Of a stretch of DNA of 32,698 nucleotides, positions 23,704 through 32,665 are shown piece by piece. The stretch is from Butyrivibrio sp. Lineage in GTDB: Bacteria; Bacillota; Clostridia; Lachnospirales; Lachnospiraceae. The notes beneath the pieces are model-generated. The model was not told the DNA's origin. It was given only the letters and a program-made list of their open reading frames with translations, and did not search any database. Position numbers and translations under genes: made by a program. The DNA lies in NCBI GenBank assembly GCA_015056585.1, contig SVFZ01000062.1, positions 1 through 32,698 of the forward strand, written 5' to 3'. The stretch's first letter is position 1. Each line of letters begins with the position of its first letter.

Positions 23704-24948
23704 ATGGAATTACTTGAGATTTGTAAGAGAGCTAAAACTGCCAAATATGAAGTTCAGAAACTGAAAGCTGATGCCAAGAACAGAGCGCTTATTGCTGTGG
23801 CTGACAGACTTGTTTCTGAGGCTAAATATATTATTGAGGCTAATGAAAAGGATTACGACAATGGCGTAAAAAATGGCATGCATCAGGGAATGCTGGACAG
23901 GCTGAAACTCGATGAAAAGAGGATTGCAGCCATGGCAGAGGGACTAAAAGAGGTTGCTGCGCTGGAGGATCCAATCGGAACTGAGATAGAACATTTTGAG
24001 AGGCCAAATGGTCTTTTCATAAAGAAAGTCAGAGTGCCGCTTGGCGTTGTCGGAATTATATATGAATCAAGGCCTAATGTTACAGCTGATGCTTTTGCAC
24101 TCACCTTTAAATCCGGAAATGCGGCTGTGTTAAAGGGCGGCAGTGATGCCATTAACAGTAACATTGCCATCACAAAGGTTATAAGGGACGCTTTGACAGT
24201 AGAGGGAATCACTCCTGATGCTGTTCAGCTTATAGAAGATACCGACAGAAGTGTAACCACGCAGTTTATGAAGATGAATGACTACGTGGATGTTCTTATT
24301 CCGCGTGGAAGTGCAAGACTAATTAAAGCGGTTGTAGAGAATTCTACGATTCCCGTAATTGAGACAGGTACCGGCAATTGCCATATTTACGTGGACAAGG
24401 ATGCGGATCTTAAGAAGGCAATACCTATAATCATAAATGCCAAGACCCAGAGGATCGGGGTATGTAATGCTGCTGAGTCACTGGTTGTTCATAAGGATAT
24501 CATGAAGAAGTTCCTGCCTTTGTTTGGCGAAGCCATGAGGGAATGTGATGTTGAAGTCAGGGCTGATGAATATTCAATTGATCTGATCGATGGAGCGACT
24601 AAGGCCACAGACGAGGACTTTGGAAAAGAGTATCTTGATTACATTATCTCTGTGAAAACCGTTTCCAGTGTTGAAGAAGCTATAGATCACATAAATAAGT
24701 ATAATACAGGCCATTCCGAGAGTATTATTACAGAGAATAAGGAAGCGGCGCAGAAGTTTCTTGATATGGTGGATGCAGCCTGCGTTTATGTTAATGCATC
24801 AACCAGATTTACAGATGGTTTTGAATTTGGTTTTGGCGCGGAGATTGGTATCAGCACACAAAAACTCCATGCAAGGGGACCGATGGGGCTTAGGGAGCTG
24901 ACATCTTATAAGTATGAAATTTTGGGAGAAGGACAGATTAGGGGATGA
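23704..24948 (+). CDS. proA: Gamma-glutamyl phosphate reductase (ProA)
   Basis: ProA reduces gamma-glutamyl phosphate with NADPH to glutamate-5-semialdehyde, which cyclises to pyrroline-5-carboxylate. The 414-residue length is standard. Motifs of the aldehyde-dehydrogenase fold are VPLGVVGIIYESRPNVTADA, GNAAVLKGGSDAINSN, VLIPRGSARLI, ETGTGNCHIYVD, the catalytic cysteine region AKTQRIGVCNAAESL, VYVNASTRFTDGFEFGFGAEIGIS and the ARGPMGLRELTSYKY end. It has an excellent promoter and GGAGG site. Its stop overlaps the start of a class II aldolase gene (ATGA, 24945-24948). proB, its usual operon partner, is 22 kb away in this window. Confidence 0.97.
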   Translation: MELLEICKRAKTAKYEVQKLKADAKNRALIAVADRLVSEAKYIIEANEKDYDNGVKNGMHQGMLDRLKLDEKRIAAMAEGLKEVAALEDPIGTEIEHFERPNGLFIKKVRVPLGVVGIIYESRPNVTADAFALTFKSGNAAVLKGGSDAINSNIAITKVIRDALTVEGITPDAVQLIEDTDRSVTTQFMKMNDYVDVLIPRGSARLIKAVVENSTIPVIETGTGNCHIYVDKDADLKKAIPIIINAKTQRIGVCNAAESLVVHKDIMKKFLPLFGEAMRECDVEVRADEYSIDLIDGATKATDEDFGKEYLDYIISVKTVSSVEEAIDHINKYNTGHSESIITENKEAAQKFLDMVDAACVYVNASTRFTDGFEFGFGAEIGISTQKLHARGPMGLRELTSYKYEILGEGQIRG

Positions 24949-26045
24949 TTAAAAGTAGCGAAGAAATGCTTGAAGCCAGAGAGAACATTATCAGGGTTTC
25001 AAGAGAGCTTCACGAAGTGGGGTTATTGGTCAGGACCTGGGGAAATATAAGTCAGAGAGTTGATGAGAATTCTTTCATCATTACTCCCAGTGGAATTAAA
25101 TATGAAGACCTTACACCGGATATGATTGTTAAGGTCAATATAAATGATCTCTCATACGAAGGCAACATTCTGCCTTCAAGTGAGAAGGCTGTTCATGCAG
25201 CTTGTTACAAAAACAGGCCTGATGTGGAATTTATTGTTCACACACATCAGGTTTATGCCTCATGCGCAGGAACGCTGGGAATAAGGAAGATAGTTTCCTA
25301 TTTTGATGATGAGGACATTTTTATACCGGTTGCGCCCTACGCACTTCCGGGAACCGATAAGCTTGCGGAAAATGTTGCAATGACCATCAAGAAGTTCCCT
25401 GATCTCAACGGCATTATCATGGCCAATCACGGTACGCTGTGCTTTGGCAGAAATTCCAGAGAAGCTGTTTTCGAAGCTGAAAAGATGGAAGTTGCCTGCA
25501 ACAATTTCCTTCAGGACGTATGCAAAACTGACATGCATCACGGAGTAGAAGTAGGCTTTAATTCGCATCTTGAGAACGGCGAAATAGTCTACGATATACC
25601 TGATACTCCTGAAAGGGTAAAGCGCATTCATGAGGCAATCTACCACAGACGTCCTGATGTGAAATACATCATTCACAACAAATCAGAAGCTGTTATGACA
25701 GTGTCCAGAAGAGCCAATCATATGAGGCCTCTTTTGGATGATTTTGCTCAGCTCATCGGATACAGCGTCAAAGTGCCCAGTAATGAGTATGGAAAAGATG
25801 GTACCAGTTACCACAATATCAAGAAAAATGTAAATGCAATTTTTTCCCTTAACGACGGAGCTTACTGCGTAGGTAAAGACGAGGATGATGCAATGGCGGT
25901 GGCCATTGTCCTTGATAAGGGCTGCATTGCTCACACAGCTGTAATGAGGCACGGAGAGGGCCACTACTTATCTCTTTTTGAGTGCTATAAAATGAACCGC
26001 CATTACAGAAAATCTTATTCAAAGCTTGCGGATGTGAAGAAGTAA
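24945..26045 (+). CDS. Tandem class II aldolase/adducin-domain protein
   Basis: The 366 residues contain two copies of the class II aldolase fold. The first (about 5-200) has the metal-site pattern intact: GNISQR, TPSGIKYEDL, S-S-E80, H99-T-H101 and NHGTL with H162. The second (about 222-345) repeats the outline (HEAIYHRRPDVKYIIHNKSEAV mirrors the first copy's HAACYKNRPDVEFIVHTHQVYA), but the second metal histidine is replaced (HNK) and no third histidine is obvious, so it is probably non-catalytic. Fuculose/ribulose-phosphate aldolases are normally single-domain, about 210-250 residues. It is translationally coupled to proA by a 4-base overlap. The substrate is unknown; I see no known link to proline synthesis. 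Confidence 0.83.
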   Translation: MIKSSEEMLEARENIIRVSRELHEVGLLVRTWGNISQRVDENSFIITPSGIKYEDLTPDMIVKVNINDLSYEGNILPSSEKAVHAACYKNRPDVEFIVHTHQVYASCAGTLGIRKIVSYFDDEDIFIPVAPYALPGTDKLAENVAMTIKKFPDLNGIIMANHGTLCFGRNSREAVFEAEKMEVACNNFLQDVCKTDMHHGVEVGFNSHLENGEIVYDIPDTPERVKRIHEAIYHRRPDVKYIIHNKSEAVMTVSRRANHMRPLLDDFAQLIGYSVKVPSNEYGKDGTSYHNIKKNVNAIFSLNDGAYCVGKDEDDAMAVAIVLDKGCIAHTAVMRHGEGHYLSLFECYKMNRHYRKSYSKLADVKK

Positions 26046-26164
26046 GATATTTATTTTTTAATATAGGTAAAAGAGTAGAATCCGGTATTGATGAAAATTG
26101 ACTTCATTATCAAAGACTCAATACAAGATTTGACTCGTAGTAAAGCCAAAATAGTAATTTTGTT

Positions 26165-27646
26165 ATGATTAGAAGAACACAATATATTTTAATAGGAATC
26201 ATACTTGGTCTCATCATCCTTACCCTCGGAGGGATCCTGGTTAAACAGGTCCTGGCTGATGGATCTGAAAAAGAGCCTGAGGTTTCCGATAACAGCTCCA
26301 TTTTTGAGTCGGTTTCAAATCTTGAAGCCCTTAATCTTGGGCTCATTGATGGAGAGACTCTAAGGGAAGAGAATGGTATCAGCTCAGAGGGAACAAGTGA
26401 AACTGATATGGTAAAAAAAGATGTGACTGTATCAATCTCATTACGTTCCATTCAGGATGACCTTAAGATCAAATTGTCGGATTCTACAACCGGTAATCTT
26501 ATCTACAACGTGGATTTTACGGTCACAGTAAAAAGCAAGGATGCGACAACAAACTATAACGATACTGACAAGGATGGAATAATCTATATTCCTTATGTGA
26601 AGGCAGGAGACTATACGGTCTTCATGTCTGATACATCTGTAGACGGAGTAAATTATCACTGCGACAAATCTCAGACTATAACTGTAACTGATTCAATTCA
26701 ATATGCTAAGGTTGATATCAAAGACGAGATCAAGACAGAAGCTCAGATAAATGTTGCAGAAGAAGATACAAAGGTTCAGGATCAGGATGAGACAACAGAT
26801 GTAAGTGCTGCGTCTGCTACGCCGACTGCTGAGGAAACCACACCGACAGAAGAGCAGATTTATGATGAAGGCATCTCAGAGGATGCGGAAGATCTTCTTG
26901 CTCAGATAGAGGCAGAAACAAATGCACAGGAGCAGGAAAAAGCTGCTGCCGGTGCAAGCTCAGGAACAGTAACAGCGCCGGTTCAGGAACAAACCCCTGC
27001 AGAAACACCTCAGGTTCCTGATATCATGTCAGATCCGGTTTATGTTGCAGCCCATGAAGGTTCAAAGGGTGTCGACGTATCCAAACACAACGGAAACATT
27101 GACTGGGGAGCAGTTAAGGCTTCCGGAATTGATTTTGCAATCATAAGATGCGGATATAGAGGATCCAGCTCCGGCGCACTTATCGTTGATCCTCTTTTTT
27201 ATCAGAATATCATAGCTGCTCAGGGCGCGGGACTGAATGTAGGAGTATATTTCTTTTCCCAGGCCGTCAATGAAGCGGAAGCAGTCGAGGAAGCCTCAAT
27301 GGTCCTTGAACTCATTAACGGTTACTCGTTGCAGATGCCTGTCTATATTGATGTAGAGAAAAGTAATGGACGTGGTGATGCCATCAGTGTAGAAGAGCGC
27401 AATGCCACCATCGCAGCTTTCCTTGCCACCATCAGTAATGCAGGTTATAGTGCCGGTCTTTATTCCAACAAGCTTTGGCTCGAGAATCACATTAGCGCCG
27501 GAGCTTTCACAAATTACAAGATCTGGCTTGCGCAGTATGTCGACATTCCAACTTATACTGCAACGCGCTACGATATTTGGCAGTACACCTCAAAGGGCAG
27601 TATTCCGGGCATTGCTGGCAATGTAGACATGAATGTACTGAAGTGA
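26165..27646 (+). CDS. Secreted or membrane-anchored GH25 lysozyme
   Basis: A 493-residue cell-wall hydrolase. The N-terminus is MIRRTQ followed by a hydrophobic segment (about 7-30) ending VLADGS, a signal peptide or anchor. Residues about 85-180 form a beta-rich domain like CNA-B/prealbumin folds (NLIYNVDFTVTVKSKDA, VKAGDYTVFMSDTSVDG). An acidic Thr/Glu/Gln/Ala linker follows (about 190-295), then the GH25 domain from GVDVSKHNGNIDWGAVKASG to the end, with FAIIRCGYRG, VGVYFFSQA, the catalytic-site strand VYIDVEKS, and IWQYTSKGSIPGIAGNVDMN. It likely cleaves muramic acid-GlcNAc bonds in its own wall. No ribosome site precedes ATG 26165. TTGACT (26130-26135) lies just upstream with a weak TAGTAA at 26152, so initiation may be nearly leaderless. 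Confidence 0.92.
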   Translation: MIRRTQYILIGIILGLIILTLGGILVKQVLADGSEKEPEVSDNSSIFESVSNLEALNLGLIDGETLREENGISSEGTSETDMVKKDVTVSISLRSIQDDLKIKLSDSTTGNLIYNVDFTVTVKSKDATTNYNDTDKDGIIYIPYVKAGDYTVFMSDTSVDGVNYHCDKSQTITVTDSIQYAKVDIKDEIKTEAQINVAEEDTKVQDQDETTDVSAASATPTAEETTPTEEQIYDEGISEDAEDLLAQIEAETNAQEQEKAAAGASSGTVTAPVQEQTPAETPQVPDIMSDPVYVAAHEGSKGVDVSKHNGNIDWGAVKASGIDFAIIRCGYRGSSSGALIVDPLFYQNIIAAQGAGLNVGVYFFSQAVNEAEAVEEASMVLELINGYSLQMPVYIDVEKSNGRGDAISVEERNATIAAFLATISNAGYSAGLYSNKLWLENHISAGAFTNYKIWLAQYVDIPTYTATRYDIWQYTSKGSIPGIAGNVDMNVLK

Positions 27647-27679
27647 GAGAAGACAGTATCTATGATTGTATATAGAACA

Positions 27680-28750
27680 TCAATAGTCCGCGGATTTTAC
27701 TTCCATCCAGGCATCGTTATAAAGCCTGTCGCCGCTTTCGCCAAGGTACTTGTAAGCCTCCGTTGGGAATGAATTAAGATCCGGGAAAGCAACTTCCGAA
27801 TTTTTGATATCTTCATCCTCGATGTTTTCTTTTGCAACCTCATTTGGAGTGGAGTAAGTGATATACTCAAAGTTTCTTAGAGCGATATCGCCTCTGCACA
27901 TAAAATCAATCCACTTCTCAGCGTTTTCGGAATTCTTTGAACCCTTGGTAATTACCCAGGAATCAATCCAGACATTAGTGCCTTCTTTGGGAACAACATA
28001 TACAAGATCGGGATTTTCACGGGCGGTGTAGATGGCCTCTCCGGAGTAGATAACTCCAAGGGCTGCTTCATCGCCTATCATTTTATCCCTTACCTGGTCC
28101 ACAACATAGGCCTGAACAAGGGGCTTCTGGGCGATAAGATCGTCTGTGGCAACTCTTATTTCATCAGGATTTGTGGTATTGAGAGAGTACCCGTTTTTAA
28201 GAAGAGCAACCATCATGGCATCTCTCACAGAATCCTGCATCAGGATAGAACCGTTGTACTTTGGATCCCAGAGAATATCCCAGCTGTCGACCTTGTCATC
28301 AACCATTGTTTTATTGTAGAGAATACCTACGGTTCCCCAGCAATAGGGCACAGAGTACTTGTTTTCCGGGTCAAAATCTTTTGACTGTTCAAAGTACTGA
28401 GAACCGATATTTGAAGCATTGGGTATATTGTCAAAATTCAGTTCTTTTAACATGTCATTTTCAATGAGCTTCTGTATCATATAATCAGAAGGACACACAA
28501 CATCATAAGCGGAAGTATCCTGTGCCAGCTTTGCAAACATGATCTCATTGGTCTCGAACATGTCGTAGATAACGTCAATTCCGTATTCTTCTTCGAACTC
28601 ATCGATGACTTCTTCGTCTATATATTCACCCCAGTTGTATACATAGAGCTTACCGTTTGGATATTTGGACAAATCGCTGTTTCCGCAACCGGAGATAATT
28701 CCGGCAATCATGGAAAATGCTAGTAATATAGAAACAAAACGTTTTTTCAT
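27680..28750 (-). CDS. potD: Spermidine/putrescine ABC transporter substrate-binding lipoprotein (PotD)
   Basis: PotD captures polyamines outside the cell and delivers them to PotBC. From ATG 28750 it has 356 residues. It begins MKKRF with a lipoprotein signal ending I-S-G-C (about residue 22), followed by LYVYNWGEYIDEEVIDEFEE, the typical PotD opening, then VVCPSDYMI, VPYCWGTVGILYNKT, WDPKYNGSILMQDSVRDAM and ADYIDxW-like IDSWVITKGSKNSE. The frame stays open 24 codons further upstream, into potC, but AAGGAG 8 bases before ATG 28750 and the signal peptide fix the start. It begins 4 bases after the potC stop and is the last gene of the operon. Confidence 0.95.
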   Translation of the reverse strand: MKKRFVSILLAFSMIAGIISGCGNSDLSKYPNGKLYVYNWGEYIDEEVIDEFEEEYGIDVIYDMFETNEIMFAKLAQDTSAYDVVCPSDYMIQKLIENDMLKELNFDNIPNASNIGSQYFEQSKDFDPENKYSVPYCWGTVGILYNKTMVDDKVDSWDILWDPKYNGSILMQDSVRDAMMVALLKNGYSLNTTNPDEIRVATDDLIAQKPLVQAYVVDQVRDKMIGDEAALGVIYSGEAIYTARENPDLVYVVPKEGTNVWIDSWVITKGSKNSENAEKWIDFMCRGDIALRNFEYITYSTPNEVAKENIEDEDIKNSEVAFPDLNSFPTEAYKYLGESGDRLYNDAWMEVKSADY

Positions 28751-28754
28751 TTTG

Positions 28755-29531
28755 TTATTTCTCCTTGGTCTTGGCTTGAGGTGCTCTGTAAACAATAAGC
28801 AAAAGAACAAGCACCACAACAAAAATTATAGCTGAAAGAGCGTAGATCTCAGGCTGAATACCTCGCTTTACTTCGTTATATATCAGAGTGGATAATGTTT
28901 CAAAACCTGATCCCTTTGTAAAGTAAGTAATGATAAAGTCATCAAGTGACATTGTAAAAGCCATCAGAGCGCCGGATACAATGCCGGGAACAATGTCCGG
29001 CAAAATAGTCTTTATAAAGGCGTAAGCAGGGTTTGCACCAAGATCAAGAGCTGCCTCATAAACATAGAAATTAAGGTTTTTGACCCTTGGCATCACACTT
29101 AGCATTACAAAAGGAATATTAAAGGTTATATGTGCCAGCAAAATAGTGCTAAAGCCCGAACTAAGATGTAAGAACCTGAACAAAAGCATCAGGGAAATAC
29201 CTGTAACTATATCTGCATTTATCATGGGAATATTAGTTATGCCCATAATGACAGACCTGAGTTTTGGCGAAAGACCTATCATAGCTATGCAGGTAAAAGT
29301 CCCGATTATAGTTGAAAAAATAGTGGCCAAAACGGCAATGGTAAGGGTATTTACAAGTGCACTTGCAACCGCTTCATCCGACAAAAGATTAATATACCAG
29401 CCCAAAGTAAATCCGCCCCAGCGTGCTCTTGATTTACTTGAGTTAAAAGAAAGCACGATAAGCGTAAAAATGGGAGCGTACATGAAGATAAGAATGATGA
29501 TTAGGTAAATCTTTGTAAGGATCTTTTTCAT
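28755..29531 (-). CDS. potC: Spermidine/putrescine ABC transporter permease PotC
   Basis: A 258-residue inner-membrane permease with six predicted segments. It has the PotC opening YLIIILIFMYAPIFTLIVLSF, then FNSSKSRARWGGFTLGWY. The EAA cytoplasmic loop that docks on PotA is YEAALDLGANPAYAFIKTIL, ending LPDIVPGIVSGALMAFTMSLDDFIITYF. It overlaps potB by 4 bases (ATGA type on the minus strand), so it is translationally coupled. Confidence 0.96.
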   Translation of the reverse strand: MKKILTKIYLIIILIFMYAPIFTLIVLSFNSSKSRARWGGFTLGWYINLLSDEAVASALVNTLTIAVLATIFSTIIGTFTCIAMIGLSPKLRSVIMGITNIPMINADIVTGISLMLLFRFLHLSSGFSTILLAHITFNIPFVMLSVMPRVKNLNFYVYEAALDLGANPAYAFIKTILPDIVPGIVSGALMAFTMSLDDFIITYFTKGSGFETLSTLIYNEVKRGIQPEIYALSAIIFVVVLVLLLIVYRAPQAKTKEK

Positions 29532-30358
29532 CTTCTCATACCTCCTTCTTTGTCATAGACAGCTTCGACAATCATGTTAATAAGGATAAAGACCATGAGA
29601 ACTATCGAAAGACCGCTTCCAAGATGCCAGTCATAGAGCTGCGTAAATTCCTGTTCAATAATATTACCGATCAAAAGAATCTTTGAACCGCCCAGCATAG
29701 TAGAAATTGCGAAGGTAGTGAGGGCAGGAATGAAAACCATTGTAATTCCGCTTAATACTCCGGGGAGTGAAAGCGGAAGAGTGATCCGAAGGAAAGTCTG
29801 AAGAGTATTTGCACCCAGGTCCCTTGCTGCATTTATGACATTTTCATCAATTCTGTTTAGGGCATTATAAATAGGCAGGATCATAAAAGGCAGGAAGTTA
29901 TAGACCATACCGAGAACGATGGCTGCAGGTGTGTTGATAATACTGATGGTTGGCAGATGGAAAAATTCAAGGACTGTGTTGATAACACCTTTTCCCTCCA
30001 GCAGTGTCATCCATGTAAGTGTCCTTAAAAGGAAATTCATCCACATAGGCAGGATAAAAAGTGTGACGATATAAGCATTTTTCTTAAGCTTCATGCTCGC
30101 AAGTATCATGCCCAGAGGGTAAGAGAGGACAAAGCAAACAAGGGTGCTTATAAGTGCCAGCTCAATTGAGCGGATAAGCGCCTTTAAATAACCGGGTTTC
30201 ATAATTGTACCAATGTTATCAAGTGTGAATTTACCGGCAGAATCCGTAAAGCCGTAGTAAATAACCATGCAGAGCGGAACAACTATAAAGATAAATGCCC
30301 AGGCCATATATGGAGATGCTATAAGACCGGCTTGCCTTCTTGATTTAAACAGTTTCAC
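29528..30358 (-). CDS. potB: Spermidine/putrescine ABC transporter permease PotB
   Basis: A 276-residue permease with six predicted segments. It starts with a basic [11 protein letters not shown] and then a membrane segment ([21 protein letters not shown]). The EAA-type loop is [20 protein letters not shown], followed by [23 protein letters not shown]. With PotC it forms the channel of the PotABCD importer. The start overlaps the end of potA by 14 bases, so its ribosome site lies inside potA. Confidence 0.96.
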   Translation of the reverse strand: MKLFKSRRQAGLIASPYMAWAFIFIVVPLCMVIYYGFTDSAGKFTLDNIGTIMKPGYLKALIRSIELALISTLVCFVLSYPLGMILASMKLKKNAYIVTLFILPMWMNFLLRTLTWMTLLEGKGVINTVLEFFHLPTISIINTPAAIVLGMVYNFLPFMILPIYNALNRIDENVINAARDLGANTLQTFLRITLPLSLPGVLSGITMVFIPALTTFAISTMLGGSKILLIGNIIEQEFTQLYDWHLGSGLSIVLMVFILINMIVEAVYDKEGGMRR

Positions 30359-31418
30359 TTATTGCCTCCTCGTCCTCAGAAGCAGGAACATTCATAATCT
30401 GAATATTAAACGGATAAACCTTTATGCCTACGTGAGTGCCAACTTCGGAAAGCCGTGTGGAATGAACAAGCCATTCGTAGCCGTTTGCTTCAACATTCAT
30501 TTCATAGTGGACACCCTTGAAGGTAAGTCCCGTTACAACACCACTGATAGTGCCTTCTTCAGGAGAAACAAGTTCCACATCTTCAGGCCTTATCACAACG
30601 TCAACGGGCTTGTTTTCTCCAAAACCCTTATCAACGCAGGCAAACTTCGCGCCAAGGATTTCAACAAGTTCGTCTCTTATCATGGTTGCACGGATTATAT
30701 TGCTGTCGCCGATAAAGTCAGCAACGAAGGCATTTTCAGGTTCGTTGTAGATCTTTTCAGGAGATCCTTCCTGCTGAATATAGCCCTGGTTCATAACAAC
30801 GATATGATCGGACATGGTAAGGGCTTCTTCCTGATCATGAGTTACATATATGAAGGTGATGCCAAGTTCTTCTTTTAGTCTTTTTAGCTCATACTGCATG
30901 TCCTGGCGCATCTTAAGGTCAAGAGCTCCCAAAGGCTCATCCAGCAAAAGAACTTTCGGTTCGTTTACAATTGCCCTTGCTATGGCAATTCTCTGCTGCT
31001 GACCGCCGGATAAAGAATCTGGCATACGGTTCTCAAAACCTTCAAGATTAACGAGCTTTAAGGCATAACGTATCTTATCTTTTATGTAGCTGTCAGATTT
31101 GTTCTTTATCTTAAGACCAAATGCGATGTTATCAGCTATTGTCATATGGGTAAAAAGAGCATACTTCTGAAATACGGTATTAAGCTGCCTTTTATTGGGC
31201 GCAAGGTTTGTAATATCCTGATTGTCAAAAATAACACGGCCTTTATCTGGCTTTTCAAAACCACCGATTATTCTTAAAGTCGTGGTTTTTCCGCAGCCAC
31301 TGGGGCCAAGCAGGGTAACAAAAGAATTTTCATAAATAGACAGACTAAGATCATCCAGGATCAACTGTCCGTCGTAGGATTTGGAAATGTGCTCAAGTGT
31401 TATCAGATCTTTGCTCAT
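30345..31418 (-). CDS. potA: Spermidine/putrescine ABC transporter ATPase PotA
   Basis: The cytoplasmic ATPase of the polyamine importer, 357 residues. The nucleotide-binding domain shows Walker [11 protein letters not shown]-loop VFQKYALF, signature [14 protein letters not shown], Walker [13 protein letters not shown] and switch [10 protein letters not shown]. The C-terminal 120 residues form a TOBE regulatory domain ([28 protein letters not shown]). GGGAG lies about 10 bases before ATG 31418. It is the first gene of the leftward potABCD operon. Unlike some Firmicutes pot operons, no helix-turn-helix regulator gene heads it here. A palindrome overlaps the expected -35 region. Confidence 0.97.
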   Translation of the reverse strand: MSKDLITLEHISKSYDGQLILDDLSLSIYENSFVTLLGPSGCGKTTTLRIIGGFEKPDKGRVIFDNQDITNLAPNKRQLNTVFQKYALFTHMTIADNIAFGLKIKNKSDSYIKDKIRYALKLVNLEGFENRMPDSLSGGQQQRIAIARAIVNEPKVLLLDEPLGALDLKMRQDMQYELKRLKEELGITFIYVTHDQEEALTMSDHIVVMNQGYIQQEGSPEKIYNEPENAFVADFIGDSNIIRATMIRDELVEILGAKFACVDKGFGENKPVDVVIRPEDVELVSPEEGTISGVVTGLTFKGVHYEMNVEANGYEWLVHSTRLSEVGTHVGIKVYPFNIQIMNVPASEDEEAISETV

Positions 31419-31462
31419 TTTGTAAACTCCCGTATTTTATCGTTTTTTGTCCTATGAATACT

Positions 31463-31504
31463 AGTATAGAACAAAATTAAGTGAATTATGCAGGAATTTG
31501 CATA
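31463..31504 (-). promoter_or_regulatory. Promoter and candidate operator of potABCD
   Basis: On the minus strand TATACT (31468-31463) is a good -10. The -35 at 17 bases is poor (GCATAA) and lies within the perfect 6-bp inverted repeat TATGCA (31487-31492) / TGCATA (31499-31504), 6-base spacer. A protein bound there would overlap RNA polymerase. Confidence 0.5.
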
Positions 31505-31533
31505 AATTTACAAGTTTTTTTAGTTCTTACAAG

Positions 31534-31562
31534 TTTAAAGTTTTTCATTAGTGTGTTAAAAT
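31534..31562 (+). promoter_or_regulatory. Promoter of the lactonase-family gene
   Basis: TTTAAA (31534-31539), 17-base spacer, TAAAAT (31557-31562) with a TGT extension at 31554. Two direct repeats TTACAAGTTT (31508-31517, 31527-31536), 19 bases apart, sit at and upstream of the -35. Confidence 0.55.
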
Positions 31563-31600
31563 GTGATGGATAGAGGTTACTTCAAGGAGGCTTAAGCTAA

Positions 31601-32665
31601 ATGGCTGGAAAAGACAAGTATGTAGCATATGTGTCCAGTTACACATCGGGACTTGGCACAAAATATGGCGTTAGAATTTATGATGTTGATCTTAAAAACG
31701 GAAGACTCATTGAGAAACAGAAGGTTGAGATCACTAACTCATCATATCTTAATATTTCTCATGATAATAAAACTCTTTATTCCATAACAGATGCAGGAGT
31801 TGAGGCATATCACATTCTTCCGGACGGCGGCCTTGAATTCCTTAATGAGGCATCTATCAATGGTATGCGTGGCTGCTACGTAAATATGGACAAGTACGAT
31901 CACTATCTGTTTACTGCAGGCTATCATGACGGTAAGGTTACTGTTCTTAAGCTCAATGAGGATGGCTCTATCGGAGAGATAACAGACGAAAGATTCCACA
32001 AGGGCCTCGGAACTGCTGCCGGACGTAACCACGTTCCGCATGTTCAGTGCATCAAGGTTTCCAAGGACAACAAATATCTTCTTGCAGCTGATCTGGGAAT
32101 GGACAGAGTTAATGTTTATTCATGGAACAAAGATACCGGCAAGATCAAGGATATTGATGTTATTCACTGCGATCAGGAATCATCACCAAGACATATGCAG
32201 TTTTCCAAGGATGGAAAGTTCTTGTATATATGTCTTGAGCAGAAATGCGCCATTGACGTTTATGAATATAAGGATAATGATGGAGATCCTGAGTTTAACA
32301 AGATCCAGTCAGTGTCTAACTCTGACGAATATGATTCAATCGGTGTTGCAAGCTCAGCGCTTACATTCTCAGAGGATTACAATTACCTCGTAAGCTCCAC
32401 GGCAGGCGAGAACAACGTGGTTGTTTACAAAGTAGATAAAGAGACAGGTCTTCTTACCAAGAAGATCCAGCTTCCGGTAGCGGGAGAGTATCCAAAGGAT
32501 GCAGCTCTTTTCCCGGATAACATGCACCTTGTATCCTTAAACCATGAGCCAGATTCACTTACATTCTTTACAGTGGATATGGATAAGGGCACTATGGTAA
32601 TGAATGGTCCGGAACTTCCGGTTTCAAGACCTAACTGCATTATCTTCCATAAGCTTGAGGGTTGA
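31601..32665 (+). CDS. Lactonase-family beta-propeller protein (6-phosphogluconolactonase-like)
   Basis: A 354-residue cytoplasmic protein of the seven-bladed lactonase family, whose best-known member (Pgl/YbhE) hydrolyses 6-phosphogluconolactone. Repeated blade patterns are visible: LNISHDNKTLYSITDAGVEA, CIKVSKDNKYLLAADLGMDRVNVYSW, HMQFSKDGKFLYICLEQKCAIDVY and ALTFSEDYNYLVSSTAGENNVVVYKV, ending with RPNCIIFHKL. The family's GxGRNHVPHVQ region (here GRNHVPHVQCI) lies in the active-site blade. It begins with AAGGAGG 10 bases before ATG 31601, an ideal site. It is transcribed divergently from potA across 182 bases. No pentose-phosphate neighbours support the substrate, so the reaction is inference. 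Only 33 bases follow, with no terminator visible. Confidence 0.88.
   Translation: MAGKDKYVAYVSSYTSGLGTKYGVRIYDVDLKNGRLIEKQKVEITNSSYLNISHDNKTLYSITDAGVEAYHILPDGGLEFLNEASINGMRGCYVNMDKYDHYLFTAGYHDGKVTVLKLNEDGSIGEITDERFHKGLGTAAGRNHVPHVQCIKVSKDNKYLLAADLGMDRVNVYSWNKDTGKIKDIDVIHCDQESSPRHMQFSKDGKFLYICLEQKCAIDVYEYKDNDGDPEFNKIQSVSNSDEYDSIGVASSALTFSEDYNYLVSSTAGENNVVVYKVDKETGLLTKKIQLPVAGEYPKDAALFPDNMHLVSLNHEPDSLTFFTVDMDKGTMVMNGPELPVSRPNCIIFHKLEG

Noticed and set aside
27647-27679. Terminator between the lysozyme and potD genes
   Set aside because: Only a 5-bp AT-rich stem can be drawn and there is no T-run; termination may rely on another mechanism.
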